NCBI GenBank assembly: GCA_910587815.1
Contig: CAJUNK010000009.1
Coordinates: forward strand, 37,308 to 101,307
Direction: 5' to 3'
Source: Candidatus Gastranaerophilales bacterium
GTDB taxonomy: Bacteria > Cyanobacteriota > Vampirovibrionia > Gastranaerophilales > Gastranaerophilaceae
Length of the DNA stretch: 64,000 nt
A program made the translations under genes and the position numbers. The notes beneath the pieces were generated by a model that did no database searches, was not told the origin of the DNA, and saw only the letters and a program-made list of their open reading frames with translations. This document shows positions 33,435-41,839 of the stretch, piece after piece. Each line of letters starts with the position of its first letter. The stretch's first letter is position 1.

Positions 33435-34406
33435 TTACAATATCAATGCCAAAATCATTAAAACAAAGGTGCCAAGCTGCATGCCAGTGGATGCAAATTT
33501 TTGAAATTTATTGTTATCATAATATTTTGCTGTTTTCTTTGCAGTTGATGCTGCTTGCAGACGTTCTATCCTTGCAAATTCATCATCAGATGCAAAGTCT
33601 CGTTGAAATATACGGCGTTCAAGACGGTTCAAACGTACTGCCATAGGGTCATAAGAAAACGTTTGGCCAAATAGTGTATTTTCAAGCCCTGCAATTTGAA
33701 GCGCTATATCAGAACCGCCATAATTATATTCATAATTGTAATTATCACGGCTTTGTTTTCTTGAGCGTTTTTTTGCATCAGAACGGGATTTTGCAATAAC
33801 ATCATCTTCTGTATATTCTTCAAAAGCACCGCCAGATGTATTGTTTGGCGTATAATATTCGCCTGTTTGATAACTTGGAAGAGATGAAGATGGCTTCATC
33901 ATTGAAATTTTTGCCTTTAGGCTATCTGTTCTTTGAGCCAAATCTCCCTTTTGCGCCTTTCCAAAAACTTTTCCTTCAAGGCGTTCCAGTCTTTTATAGA
34001 TATTATCTGTTTTGTAATTTTTTCCCAAAAGCTGCAATTCAAGTATATCAACAGCAGGATAATTTATTCCTTCTGCTTCATCAGTATATAAATCAGAAAG
34101 TGAAGAATTAGCTTCGGCAAGCGTTTCAAGGCCAAGTGCAGAGTTTAATTTGTTTATTCTTTCTTGAATTGAAATTTTAGAATTAGCAGACCCGAAAACT
34201 TCTTCTTCAATTCTTGATAATCTAGTTTCATCAGTATCTTTTGAATAATTCAAACCATAAAGGCTTGTTTCAATCTTTGTTATTTGCTCGGTTGCAGATT
34301 CTGCGGCATTTACAGATTGTCCATATTGCACAATTAACGCAAGGCATAAAATACCTGCGACAAAAAGCGATGATATTAAATTTTTTATAGTTTTTGACGT
34401 TTTCAT
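33435..34406 (-). CDS. Membrane-associated protein with three about 50-residue RLxRLExxxFG repeats
   Basis: 323 aa. N-terminal signal anchor (residues 8-34) and a second hydrophobic helix at the extreme C-terminus (310-323). Three repeats start at residues 42, 119 and 237, each with pattern hhhhExxLhG...RLxRlExxhFG followed by about 20 residues with a D...RI..L motif. Between repeats 2 and 3 is a Ser/Tyr/Arg-rich linker. The repeat type resembles uncharacterised cyanobacterial envelope proteins. The start is fixed by a -10 box 7 nt upstream. Confidence 0.7.
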   Translation of the reverse strand: MKTSKTIKNLISSLFVAGILCLALIVQYGQSVNAAESATEQITKIETSLYGLNYSKDTDETRLSRIEEEVFGSANSKISIQERINKLNSALGLETLAEANSSLSDLYTDEAEGINYPAVDILELQLLGKNYKTDNIYKRLERLEGKVFGKAQKGDLAQRTDSLKAKISMMKPSSSLPSYQTGEYYTPNNTSGGAFEEYTEDDVIAKSRSDAKKRSRKQSRDNYNYEYNYGGSDIALQIAGLENTLFGQTFSYDPMAVRLNRLERRIFQRDFASDDEFARIERLQAASTAKKTAKYYDNNKFQKFASTGMQLGTFVLMILALIL

Positions 34407-34413
34407 AGATTTT

Positions 34414-34419
34414 ATTATA
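34414..34419 (-). promoter_or_regulatory. -10 box 7 nt before ATG 34406
   Basis: TATAAT on the minus strand, exactly 7 nt before the ATG, with no Shine-Dalgarno between; predicted leaderless start. Confidence 0.5.
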
Positions 34420-34489
34420 CCAACAAAGCCAAATTAAATTACTAGATTTATGTATAATAAATTTAATCTATGCTTTAGTTTAATATTTA

Positions 34490-35998
34490 TTAGACTTTCG
34501 CTTGGGATATTTTTTTCACTATTTCATCTGTTAAATTTACAAGTGCATTTTGGTAGCATTCACATTGTTCTTTGGTTTTTGCCTCAAAGCGCATTGTAAA
34601 AACAGGTTCTGTATTAGACTGACGAATAAGTGCAAAACCATCTTCAAATATTATCCTAAGACCATCCAAAGTCACAATATCTTTAATGTGTGAATTAAAT
34701 AATTCATCACAAACTTTTGTGCCTAATTCTTCAAGGACAGGTTTTTTAAACTCATTTTCGCATTTAAATCTAATTTCATTTGAAATAAACACTTTATTAA
34801 AAGGTTCAAGCAAATTTTGAATTTTAAAATCAGGGTTTTGTTTTTTATTTTTTGAAACAATTTCAATAAGGCGCATGCCGGCATAAATTGCATCATCAAA
34901 ACCATAGTATCTATCTTTAAAGAAAACATGCCCGCTCATTTCCCCCGCTAAAAGTGCATCTGTTTCTTTCATTTTAGATTTTATATACCCATGGCCTGTT
35001 TTATACATAATCGCATTTCCGCCTGATTCATTAATAGTATCATATAGCACTTGAGAACATTTAACTTCCGATACAACAGTGGGTTTTTCACCTCTTGGTT
35101 TTAAGGTATTTATTAAATCCAGTGCATAGATTAAAAGCAGTTTATCCCCTGAAACCATTTTGCCATCAGAATCTACAACACCGATTCTGTCTGAATCACC
35201 ATCAAATGCTATACCAAAATCGCTTTTTGTTTCTAAAACCGCTTTTTTTAAATCATCCAAAGTGGATTCATCTGATGGATTGGGGTGATGGTTTGGAAAA
35301 TTGCCATCTGGTTCAGAATATAATTCTATAATTTCAGCACCCATTTCTTTATAAATTTTAGGAGCCACAATGCCTGCTGTTGCATTAGCACTATCTACAA
35401 CAATTTTTAGACCATTTGCACATTTTGAAAAACCATCCAAAAGTTTATTTGAATAGATTTCAATAAGATTAAACTCAATAATATTTCCTTTTTTTATATA
35501 TTGCAGCCTGCCTTCTTTATCAAGACTGTAAACATTTTCTGCCATTTTTTTAACTTCTTTTATGTCAGCTTCAGAAAGACTGTGCTTATCAAATGTCATT
35601 TTAAGACCATTGTATTCTTTTGGATTATGAGAAGCTGTGATAATAAGGGCACCATTTATTTTATTGCCCATTAAAATATTATCTGGTATTTTTGCAAATT
35701 CACTAAAATATCCAAGAGGTGTAGGTGCAAGACCAATATCTACAACATTTGCACCAAGTTTTGTTATCCCTTCAATTACGGCATTTCTTAATTCATTAGA
35801 ATGAAGTCTTGCATCCATAGCAACACAGAAACACAATTCATCTGTACGTTTTGAAATATTTTTTTCCTTAAATTTTTCAATAGCCCATTTCACATACCCC
35901 ATTGCAGCATATAAAAATATTTCAGAATTAACAGCCGTTGGAAATATTCCCCTTATATCGTTCTTTCCAAATGCACTTGTGTTCAATTTTGTTTCCAT
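34490..35998 (-). CDS. Phosphomannomutase/phosphoglucomutase
   Basis: 502 aa alpha-D-phosphohexomutase. All four active-site segments are present: the phosphoserine loop ITASHNPKEYNGLKM, the Mg loop FGIAFDGDSDRIGVVD, the sugar-recognition GEMSGHVFF, and the phosphate-binding RQSNTEPVFTMRFEAK. Interconverts hexose 1- and 6-phosphates (Man or Glc) for nucleotide-sugar and glycan synthesis. The start at 35998 has a GGGTAGG ribosome site and a TATAAT about 31 nt further up, so unlike several neighbours it has a leader. Man versus Glc preference cannot be told. Confidence 0.9.
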   Translation of the reverse strand: METKLNTSAFGKNDIRGIFPTAVNSEIFLYAAMGYVKWAIEKFKEKNISKRTDELCFCVAMDARLHSNELRNAVIEGITKLGANVVDIGLAPTPLGYFSEFAKIPDNILMGNKINGALIITASHNPKEYNGLKMTFDKHSLSEADIKEVKKMAENVYSLDKEGRLQYIKKGNIIEFNLIEIYSNKLLDGFSKCANGLKIVVDSANATAGIVAPKIYKEMGAEIIELYSEPDGNFPNHHPNPSDESTLDDLKKAVLETKSDFGIAFDGDSDRIGVVDSDGKMVSGDKLLLIYALDLINTLKPRGEKPTVVSEVKCSQVLYDTINESGGNAIMYKTGHGYIKSKMKETDALLAGEMSGHVFFKDRYYGFDDAIYAGMRLIEIVSKNKKQNPDFKIQNLLEPFNKVFISNEIRFKCENEFKKPVLEELGTKVCDELFNSHIKDIVTLDGLRIIFEDGFALIRQSNTEPVFTMRFEAKTKEQCECYQNALVNLTDEIVKKISQAKV

Positions 35999-36072
35999 AT
36001 TTAACCTACCCTCATATCGTCCAAATTCATTATACCATTTAATTTTTACGTGTGTTTTTTAAAAAAATATTG

Positions 36073-36078
36073 TATAAT
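36073..36078 (+). promoter_or_regulatory. -10 box 7 nt before ATG 36086
   Basis: TATAAT, 7 nt, then ATG, no ribosome-binding site. It decides the start of the response regulator against the in-frame ATG at 36050, which lies upstream of this box. Confidence 0.5.
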
Positions 36079-36085
36079 TAAACTT

Positions 36086-36988
36086 ATGAAAGACATTACT
36101 TTATCAAAAGAACAGCTATTTAATTTAATTAAAATATCAGGAATTGATGCAAATCCTGATATGGCAGATGAATCCACTGTTTCAAAAGCATTAATTGCAA
36201 TTGAGAGAAAGTTAAACTTTTTTAATTACCCTCTTAGTTTTTTTACTGCTGAAAATTTAAATGTCTTAATTGTTGATGATATGGAATTATCAATTTTTCA
36301 ATTAACATCAATGTTGAAAAAAATTGGCATGAATGTATATGTTGCAAGAAACAAAGAGGAAGCAATTTCAGAATTTAAAAAGAAACATTTTGATTATGTG
36401 CTAGTAGATTTATTCTTGCCAGATGCAGATGATGGTTTTGAACTTGTAAAAGAAGCAAATAAAATTAAAAATGAAGAAAATAAAAATTTCAAAGTACTTG
36501 TAATATCAGGCACTGATGATAAACAAATGGTGCAGCAATGTTATAGCCTTGGTGTGGATGAATTTATTCCAAAACAGCCAGATTGGCATGAAAAAGTGAT
36601 GAAATTTATATCAGATTCAGTTAGCAAAACATCAAATGAAGAATTTCAAAAATATTACATCAATAATGATATTTGTGTTTTATCAGTTTATAAAATAAAC
36701 CATGAAACATACATCAAAAACATCTTAAAAGAAGTAAACACAAATGTTTTAACAGGTAAGCCAAATATTATCTTTAATATGGAATATGTGAAAATATTTT
36801 CTGATAATTATGCAAACGTTTTTGCAGAAGTTTATAAAGCTACTGCACAGAAAAACGGGGTTTTCATTATAGTTAAACCTTCAGAAGATGTATTAAAAGC
36901 TTTAAATTACGTATTTTTAAATAATGTTATTCGCGTGTTTGATACAATTGAAGAAGCAGTTGAATACATTGAAATGGTGAAAAAATAA
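36086..36988 (+). CDS. Response-regulator receiver protein with flanking unknown domains
   Basis: 300 aa from the preferred ATG at 36086. A receiver (CheY-like) domain covers about residues 55-185: acidic pair in VLIVDDMEL, phospho-acceptor Asp108 in VLVDLFLPDAD, Ser/Thr in VLVISGTDD, Lys in FIPKQPD. About 55 N-terminal residues precede it, and a 110-residue C-terminal domain without a DNA-binding or output signature follows. No histidine kinase is adjacent. With flagellar genes in the window a role in motility is possible but unsupported. Confidence 0.8.
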   Translation: MKDITLSKEQLFNLIKISGIDANPDMADESTVSKALIAIERKLNFFNYPLSFFTAENLNVLIVDDMELSIFQLTSMLKKIGMNVYVARNKEEAISEFKKKHFDYVLVDLFLPDADDGFELVKEANKIKNEENKNFKVLVISGTDDKQMVQQCYSLGVDEFIPKQPDWHEKVMKFISDSVSKTSNEEFQKYYINNDICVLSVYKINHETYIKNILKEVNTNVLTGKPNIIFNMEYVKIFSDNYANVFAEVYKATAQKNGVFIIVKPSEDVLKALNYVFLNNVIRVFDTIEEAVEYIEMVKK

Positions 36989-37041
36989 AATAAATTAGCT
37001 TTTTAAGACACAAAACAACATCTGTGATGAGTAATTTTATG

Positions 37042-40020
37042 CTATTTGGCAGGTTTTATTCTTGCGATTTTTGGGTCTAAAAGCCTTTTTCCTGTGTCTT
37101 CAAATTCTATTTGAAGCAAACATCTATTTGAATATTTTACAACCTTTAAAATACTGCCTGCGCCATATTTTTCATGAAAAACTTTCATGCCTTCTTCAAA
37201 ATTATAATCTGTATCCTCATCTGAATCTGCACTATTGCTAAACACAGGAAGTGAATTTCCAGTATTTTCGGTGTTTTTAATAGTATTTAAATCTATTGAA
37301 ACATTTTCTGTAATTTTAAGCTTATTGCTTTCTGTAGATTTTAACGCTTTTGTTTCACCAATAACTTCATCAAATCTCGCATCTATGGATTTTTGGGCAA
37401 GTTCTTTCAAAGTTTCCTCCCCATTTTCTTCTGCATCTGTTCCGTTTTCATTTTGAGAAGGTATTTGAGATTCGCTTTCTTCTTCTGTAAAATCATCAAT
37501 AACAAGATTTGGTTTTTCTTTTACAATTATTACTGGTTCTTTTGGAATTTCATTAGCAGGCGCATTGGATATATCTTTTGGCTTTGTTTTGCGTTCTTCA
37601 ATGTTTTGAGCAGGCTCTTTTGCTGTTTCTTGTCTAGTTTCAACTTCAACAGTTTCTTGAATATCAGCCTCTTTTGCTTCCATTATTTCAATTGCAGAGT
37701 TTATTTCTTTTGCATCATTTTCATCTGCCAAAACATTATCAGCCTGTGCTTTTATTTCATGCAAAGATGTATCTTCGCTATCTTTATCGCTTATTTGTTC
37801 TTCATTTTCAGCATTAATATCTTTGTTGCTTTGCTCTTTTGCTTTATTATTTAATGACTCTTCTTCTTTTGAAGAATTTTTTTTTAAATCTTCAATTAAG
37901 GTTTCATTGCTATCAGATAAATCCTCTTCTTTAGAATCTATCTGCACTTGTTCTTCTATCTCATTTGCCAGCTCTTCATTTGCTGCTGCATCTTCAATCA
38001 TTTGTGTTGTTATAATTTCATCTGGCATTACATCTTCTTTACCATCAGATGTTTGAGCTTCATTTTCTGCCAATTCTTCATTTACAGGATTTATAAAATA
38101 GTCTAAGTCTTCTTCTGCAACAGGGATTTCAACAGCCTTAGAATCGTCATCTTCCTTTTTTAAGTCTGCATTTTTAGAAAGCTCTTTCATGTATTCTTCA
38201 TCATTTTTAAGGCTAGCTTCAATTAATTCCGCCATATTTGAATTTTGCACTTCATCAGTGTCATCTGCGTTGTTGGCATTTTCTGCATGCATTTCATCAG
38301 CGTCAACAATGGGAACATCCGTAGATGAAGCACCAACTTCTTCAAGCGTGTATGGAATATCATCAGCAACCGTTTCATTGTATACTTGTTCTGTAACAAC
38401 TTCTGTTTCAACGGTTTTATAATCTTCTTCAGTTTGAATTGGCGCTTTGAATTCTTCGGTTTCTTCTTTAATTAAAGGAATATCTTGAAATTCTTCTAGA
38501 TTATCAGTTTCAGATTTTTCTTCAATTTCTTTATATTCTACAGTTTGCACCTCTTCGCTTTGAATTATCTCATCTTTAGCCTGCGGAAGAATGTCATCAA
38601 GCCCTACCTCATCAGATAACTTGCTTTTTTTTGCAGCACCTTGATTTTTTTCTAAATCTTGGTTTGTTTTATTTGGGCTAGCTCCTTGTATATGAATATT
38701 TTTTAATTCAAAATCCCCACCTGCAAGCTCTACAGATGTCATTTCTTCAAGTTCAAGATTTAAATCTATATATAATTTCTTTTCTTCTTCTTTGTTTAAA
38801 TCTTCTTCATTATAAACATAGTTTTTCAATACAAACATAAAATCCATCGTATCCTTACCAAAAACAAGGAATGATGAAGAATTCAATGATGCCACCTGGA
38901 AATTTGCAAAACCAAAATCACGCCTTGGATTTAAGGTTTTATATAGAATATAGTTTCTTGCAAATTCCATTACCTGCGGCAATTTTACAAAACCGTATGA
39001 AATACTTGGGATTATATTCAATTTTGGATTTTTAAGATATAAATTATTGATTATTTCAGGATTAGAGTTATTTTCATTTAATCTTAAAAGCAAATAAGCG
39101 TCGTAATCTTTAATCTGTCTTACAACAAATTCCAAAAATTCCCTATGCCATTCAAGCTTTAAATTAGATAAATCAATAATTGTGACATCTTCTTTTTGAA
39201 CTGCCTTTGAAATACTTTGAAATTCTTTTTTTGAACGGCTAAATAAATCTTGAGCCCAGTATTTTTTTAATCTGCTTAAAAGTAACTTTAATTCAACAGC
39301 AGGAGTAGCTTTGTATTGCTGTTCTATCACTTTTATAAATCTTGGAAACGGTATATATTTATCTTCTGTAGATGCTACAAATTTTTGTAGCTCAACAAAC
39401 ATATCTTCAAGCTCTGCCTGAGCTTCTATTGAAACTTGATTAAGAGCTTTTTGCCAAATATATTCAAGAGAATAATAGTCAAGAGGGAGTTTAAAATCAT
39501 CTTTTGCTTTTATTCTTTTTGCATTTTGGATATTTATGTTTCCAGTATAGTCAATTACAACAACTTTTTTGAATGCTTTTAATTTTTGCGCTATATTTTC
39601 AAATGCACAATTAACTTCATCCAGCTTATCTGCAAAAACAACAGGATTGTTATTAAAGAAATTTAAATTTAAATTTACTATTTTATTGTTTTTTGTGCTT
39701 ATACCAAAAGGAACTGTGGTTTTATCAACGTTTAAGCATTTTTCAATTTCTTCAAGTTTTATTTTTGCAATTTCACACTCTCTTGAAGGAGTATAGTTAT
39801 CATAAGGTACAATCTGACGGTCAGAAAGAATTCTAAACACTAATCTTATTGTTGCAACATTTTCTTCTTGATTAAATTTATCATCATATATTTCAACAAT
39901 TTGCCCTAAAAAATTGTCTTCATTATCTCTAACAATTAAAAAATCGCTAAGACAAAGACCATCAGTTTTTGGGTTAAAAATAAGTCTTATAGTATCATTT
40001 CTGGTTTGAATAACTCTCAT
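37042..40020 (-). CDS. Degenerate HerA-like protein with acidic linker and C-terminal UvrD/PcrA-type Tudor domain
   Basis: 992 aa. Residues about 1-85 look like a HAS-type beta-barrel of HerA/DUF87 ATPases. Residues 95-400 fit a RecA-like core in layout (strands VVVIDYTG, VTIIDLSN), but no Walker A P-loop is visible where one is expected. Residues about 430-930 are very acidic (Glu/Asp-rich, disordered). The last about 55 residues (EEGMKVFHEKYGAGSILKVV ... QIEFEDTGKRLL) match the pattern of the Tudor-like domain at the C-terminus of UvrD/PcrA, which binds RNA polymerase. Each domain assignment is from pattern recognition and needs a profile search. Confidence 0.55.
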   Translation of the reverse strand: MRVIQTRNDTIRLIFNPKTDGLCLSDFLIVRDNEDNFLGQIVEIYDDKFNQEENVATIRLVFRILSDRQIVPYDNYTPSRECEIAKIKLEEIEKCLNVDKTTVPFGISTKNNKIVNLNLNFFNNNPVVFADKLDEVNCAFENIAQKLKAFKKVVVIDYTGNINIQNAKRIKAKDDFKLPLDYYSLEYIWQKALNQVSIEAQAELEDMFVELQKFVASTEDKYIPFPRFIKVIEQQYKATPAVELKLLLSRLKKYWAQDLFSRSKKEFQSISKAVQKEDVTIIDLSNLKLEWHREFLEFVVRQIKDYDAYLLLRLNENNSNPEIINNLYLKNPKLNIIPSISYGFVKLPQVMEFARNYILYKTLNPRRDFGFANFQVASLNSSSFLVFGKDTMDFMFVLKNYVYNEEDLNKEEEKKLYIDLNLELEEMTSVELAGGDFELKNIHIQGASPNKTNQDLEKNQGAAKKSKLSDEVGLDDILPQAKDEIIQSEEVQTVEYKEIEEKSETDNLEEFQDIPLIKEETEEFKAPIQTEEDYKTVETEVVTEQVYNETVADDIPYTLEEVGASSTDVPIVDADEMHAENANNADDTDEVQNSNMAELIEASLKNDEEYMKELSKNADLKKEDDDSKAVEIPVAEEDLDYFINPVNEELAENEAQTSDGKEDVMPDEIITTQMIEDAAANEELANEIEEQVQIDSKEEDLSDSNETLIEDLKKNSSKEEESLNNKAKEQSNKDINAENEEQISDKDSEDTSLHEIKAQADNVLADENDAKEINSAIEIMEAKEADIQETVEVETRQETAKEPAQNIEERKTKPKDISNAPANEIPKEPVIIVKEKPNLVIDDFTEEESESQIPSQNENGTDAEENGEETLKELAQKSIDARFDEVIGETKALKSTESNKLKITENVSIDLNTIKNTENTGNSLPVFSNSADSDEDTDYNFEEGMKVFHEKYGAGSILKVVKYSNRCLLQIEFEDTGKRLLDPKIARIKPAK

Positions 40021-40094
40021 CAGCTTCGCTTAAAATCCCATAGTTTTCCATCAATAAATCGTATAAATTTATTATACAACACACAAATTTATTG

Positions 40095-40100
40095 TAAAAT
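40095..40100 (+). promoter_or_regulatory. -10 box 7 nt before ATG 40108
   Basis: TAAAAT, 7 nt, ATG. Sets the glycosyltransferase start at 40108 rather than at the earlier in-frame ATG at 40006, which would overlap the divergent gene. Confidence 0.45.
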
Positions 40101-40107
40101 ATTAAAT

Positions 40108-41052
40108 ATGAATGAAATGGATTTTAGTATTATTATCCCTGTTTTTAATCAGGAAAAATATATTAAAAGGTGTATAGAAAGCGCACTAGAGCAAAATTTT
40201 GACGGAAATTTTGAAATAATTGCAATAGATGATGGTTCAAAAGACAATAGCGCAAAAATTTTAGAAGAATTTAAAGATTCCAAATTAAAAACATATAGAA
40301 ACAAAAATTCAGGTGTTTCATACAGCAGAAATTTTGGACTCCAAAAAGCACAAGGAAAATATATTGTATTTTTAGATGCTGATGATTATTTAGAAAAAGA
40401 CGCACTTAAAAATTTTAAGGCCAAATTTAATAATGAACCAGATATTATTTTGGCACCTTTTTATGTGCTTCGTGAACATAAAAATGATATTAAATTATGT
40501 CACCCTTTGAATATAAAACTTTACAATTTTGAAAATTTAAATATTGATAATACAGAAGGAAATATTTTGGATACAAATCCAGAACTTTGTACAAAAGCAT
40601 ACAAAAAAGATTTTTTAATAGAAAATAATATTTATTTCCCAAATTTCAAGCTAGCAGAAGATTTACCGTTTTTTTATAAAACCATAATTTGCGCAAAAAC
40701 AATAAACATGATAGAAAAACCTGTTTATTTTTATAGAAAGGGTCATAAAGAAACTATTAGAAAAGACCAGCATGATGCAATTTTTGAAATCATAGGCGTA
40801 ATATCTGAGGGCGAAAAAATAATAAAAAAATATAAAAATTTTCAAAAAATAAAAAAAGCTTACACTAAAAATACAATCAAAATTTGTTTATATTGGTTTA
40901 AAAAGATTAAAACTTTAAAAGGAAAAAAAATATTTTATAATTTTTGCTTAAAACACATAAAACCTCTAAAGCCTTGTCCTAAGCTTTTATTCAAATTTTA
41001 TAAGGGAATTTTTATAAGCAATTTGGTGGATATTTTAAAAAATAATTATTAA
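40108..41052 (+). CDS. Family 2 glycosyltransferase
   Basis: 314 aa. GT-A fold signature: FSIIIPVFNQEKYIKRC at the N-terminus, the nucleotide-binding IAIDDGSKDNS, and the DxD-type FLDADDY. An acidic LAEDLPFFYKT later matches the ED catalytic-base motif of GT2 enzymes. Lys-rich C-terminus. Likely adds a sugar to a surface glycan; donor and acceptor are unknown. It stands alone between a divergent gene and the tRNA operon. Confidence 0.85.
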   Translation: MNEMDFSIIIPVFNQEKYIKRCIESALEQNFDGNFEIIAIDDGSKDNSAKILEEFKDSKLKTYRNKNSGVSYSRNFGLQKAQGKYIVFLDADDYLEKDALKNFKAKFNNEPDIILAPFYVLREHKNDIKLCHPLNIKLYNFENLNIDNTEGNILDTNPELCTKAYKKDFLIENNIYFPNFKLAEDLPFFYKTIICAKTINMIEKPVYFYRKGHKETIRKDQHDAIFEIIGVISEGEKIIKKYKNFQKIKKAYTKNTIKICLYWFKKIKTLKGKKIFYNFCLKHIKPLKPCPKLLFKFYKGIFISNLVDILKNNY

Positions 41053-41068
41053 ATAGAAAGAAAATCAC

Positions 41069-41097
41069 TTGACAGTTTAGCTTGTCTTGAATAACAT
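41069..41097 (+). promoter_or_regulatory. Consensus promoter of the tRNA-tuf unit
   Basis: TTGACA (41069-41074), a 17-bp spacer, and TAACAT (41092-41097). The best -35/-10 pair in the window, as expected for stable RNA and EF-Tu expression. Predicted start about 12 nt before tRNA-Thr. Confidence 0.8.
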
Positions 41098-41115
41098 AGT
41101 ACTATTGGAAATTAT

Positions 41116-41187
41116 GCCGATGTAGCTCAATGGTAGAGCAACGGTTTTGTAAACCGTAGGTTGCGGGTTCGAGTCCCATCATCGGCT
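41116..41187 (+). tRNA. tRNA-Thr (anticodon TGT)
   Basis: Complete cloverleaf: 7-bp acceptor GCCGATG/CATCGGC, anticodon stem ACGGT/ACCGT with loop TTTGTAA, TTCGAGTC T-loop. CCA is not encoded. First gene of the Thr-Tyr-Thr-tuf unit, the same order as thrU-tyrU-(glyT)-thrT-tufB in E. coli but without a tRNA-Gly. Confidence 0.96.
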
Positions 41188-41198
41188 AATTTTTCAAA

Positions 41199-41351
41199 TT
41201 TGAACATTTAAAACTGATATGGGTAGATGCCCGAGTAAGTGAAAGACTTTGAGGTTTAAAAGCTGACTAAATGTCAAGTTTTAAACCGATTAAACAAAGA
41301 AAGTTGAAAAACCGCCACTCGGAGCGTATACCAAGATGAGAACTCATCAAT
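41199..41351 (+). repeat. 153-bp unit: truncated tRNA-Tyr 5' end plus structured insert (E3)
   Basis: The 38 nt 41199-41236 (leader plus the first 16 nt of tRNA-Tyr) are repeated exactly at 41352-41389, where the intact gene begins. After the break in the D-loop an insert folds as nested stems: CCGAGT (in the tRNA piece) with ACTCGG (41317-41322), CTTTG with CAAAG (41247-41251/41295-41299), and a long hairpin 41253-41287 with apex TGAC-TAAAT-GTCA. GCCACTCGG (41314-41322) is complementary to intact tRNA-Tyr across the break point. Confidence 0.75.
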
Positions 41352-41373
41352 TTTGAACATTTAAAACTGATAT

Positions 41374-41456
41374 GGGTAGATGCCCGAGTGGCTAAAGGGA
41401 GCAGACTGTAAATCTGCCGTCTAACGACTACGGTGGTTCGAATCCACCTCTGCCCA
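41374..41456 (+). tRNA. tRNA-Tyr (anticodon GTA)
   Basis: Long-variable-arm tRNA: acceptor GGGTAGA/TCTGCCC (one G-T pair), anticodon stem GCAGA/TCTGC with loop CTGTAAA, and GGTTCGAATCC T-arm. Intact; its first 16 nt are duplicated at 41221-41236. Confidence 0.96.
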
Positions 41457-41488
41457 TTTTTTTATTAAAACTTTGCGCTAATTAATAT

Positions 41489-41692
41489 TAAGCCCATGTG
41501 GCGCAGGGACTCTGCCGAATAAAAAGCTGACTAAATGTCAGGTTTTTATGAGAGGAAGCGCTCCCTTAGCCAAAAGGTTAACATAAAAAATAAGCCCATG
41601 TGGCGCAGGGACTCTGCCGAATAAAAAGCTGACTAAATGTCAGGTTTTTATGAGAGGAAGCGCTCCCTTAGCCAAAAGGTTAACATAAAAAA
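41489..41692 (+). repeat. Two exact 102-bp tandem units: truncated tRNA-Thr(GGT) 5' end plus structured insert (E2)
   Basis: Units start at 41489 and 41591, and the next period (41693) leads into the intact tRNA. Each unit holds the first 17 nt of tRNA-Thr(GGT), broken in the D-loop, and then an insert with nested pairings AGGGA/TCCCT (41505-41509 with 41562-41566), CTCT/AGAG, and a hairpin 41521-41547 whose apex is again TGAC-TAAAT-GTCA. The first unit and its copy look identical, so the duplication is recent or conserved by homogenisation. Confidence 0.8.
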
Positions 41693-41695
41693 TAA

Positions 41696-41767
41696 GCCCA
41701 TGTGGCGCAGGGGTAGCGCACTCCCTTGGTAAGGGAGAGGCCACGAGTTCAAATCTCGTCATGGGCA
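41696..41767 (+). tRNA. tRNA-Thr (anticodon GGT)
   Basis: Acceptor GCCCATG/CATGGGC, anticodon stem CTCCC/GGGAG with loop TTGGTAA, T-arm TTCAAATC. Intact; 72 bp before tuf. Confidence 0.96.
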
Positions 41768-41839
41768 AATTGCTATCAAAAAATAATTAACTAGAAAATA
41801 AACCCTAAATAAAAATACAAAAAGGAGAAATTAAATCTT

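Noticed and set aside
41199..41695. CRISPR array or tRNA pseudogene cluster
   Set aside because: No spacers between short repeats; the units are tRNA 5' ends plus folded inserts, and the two repeat periods (153 and 102 bp) differ.
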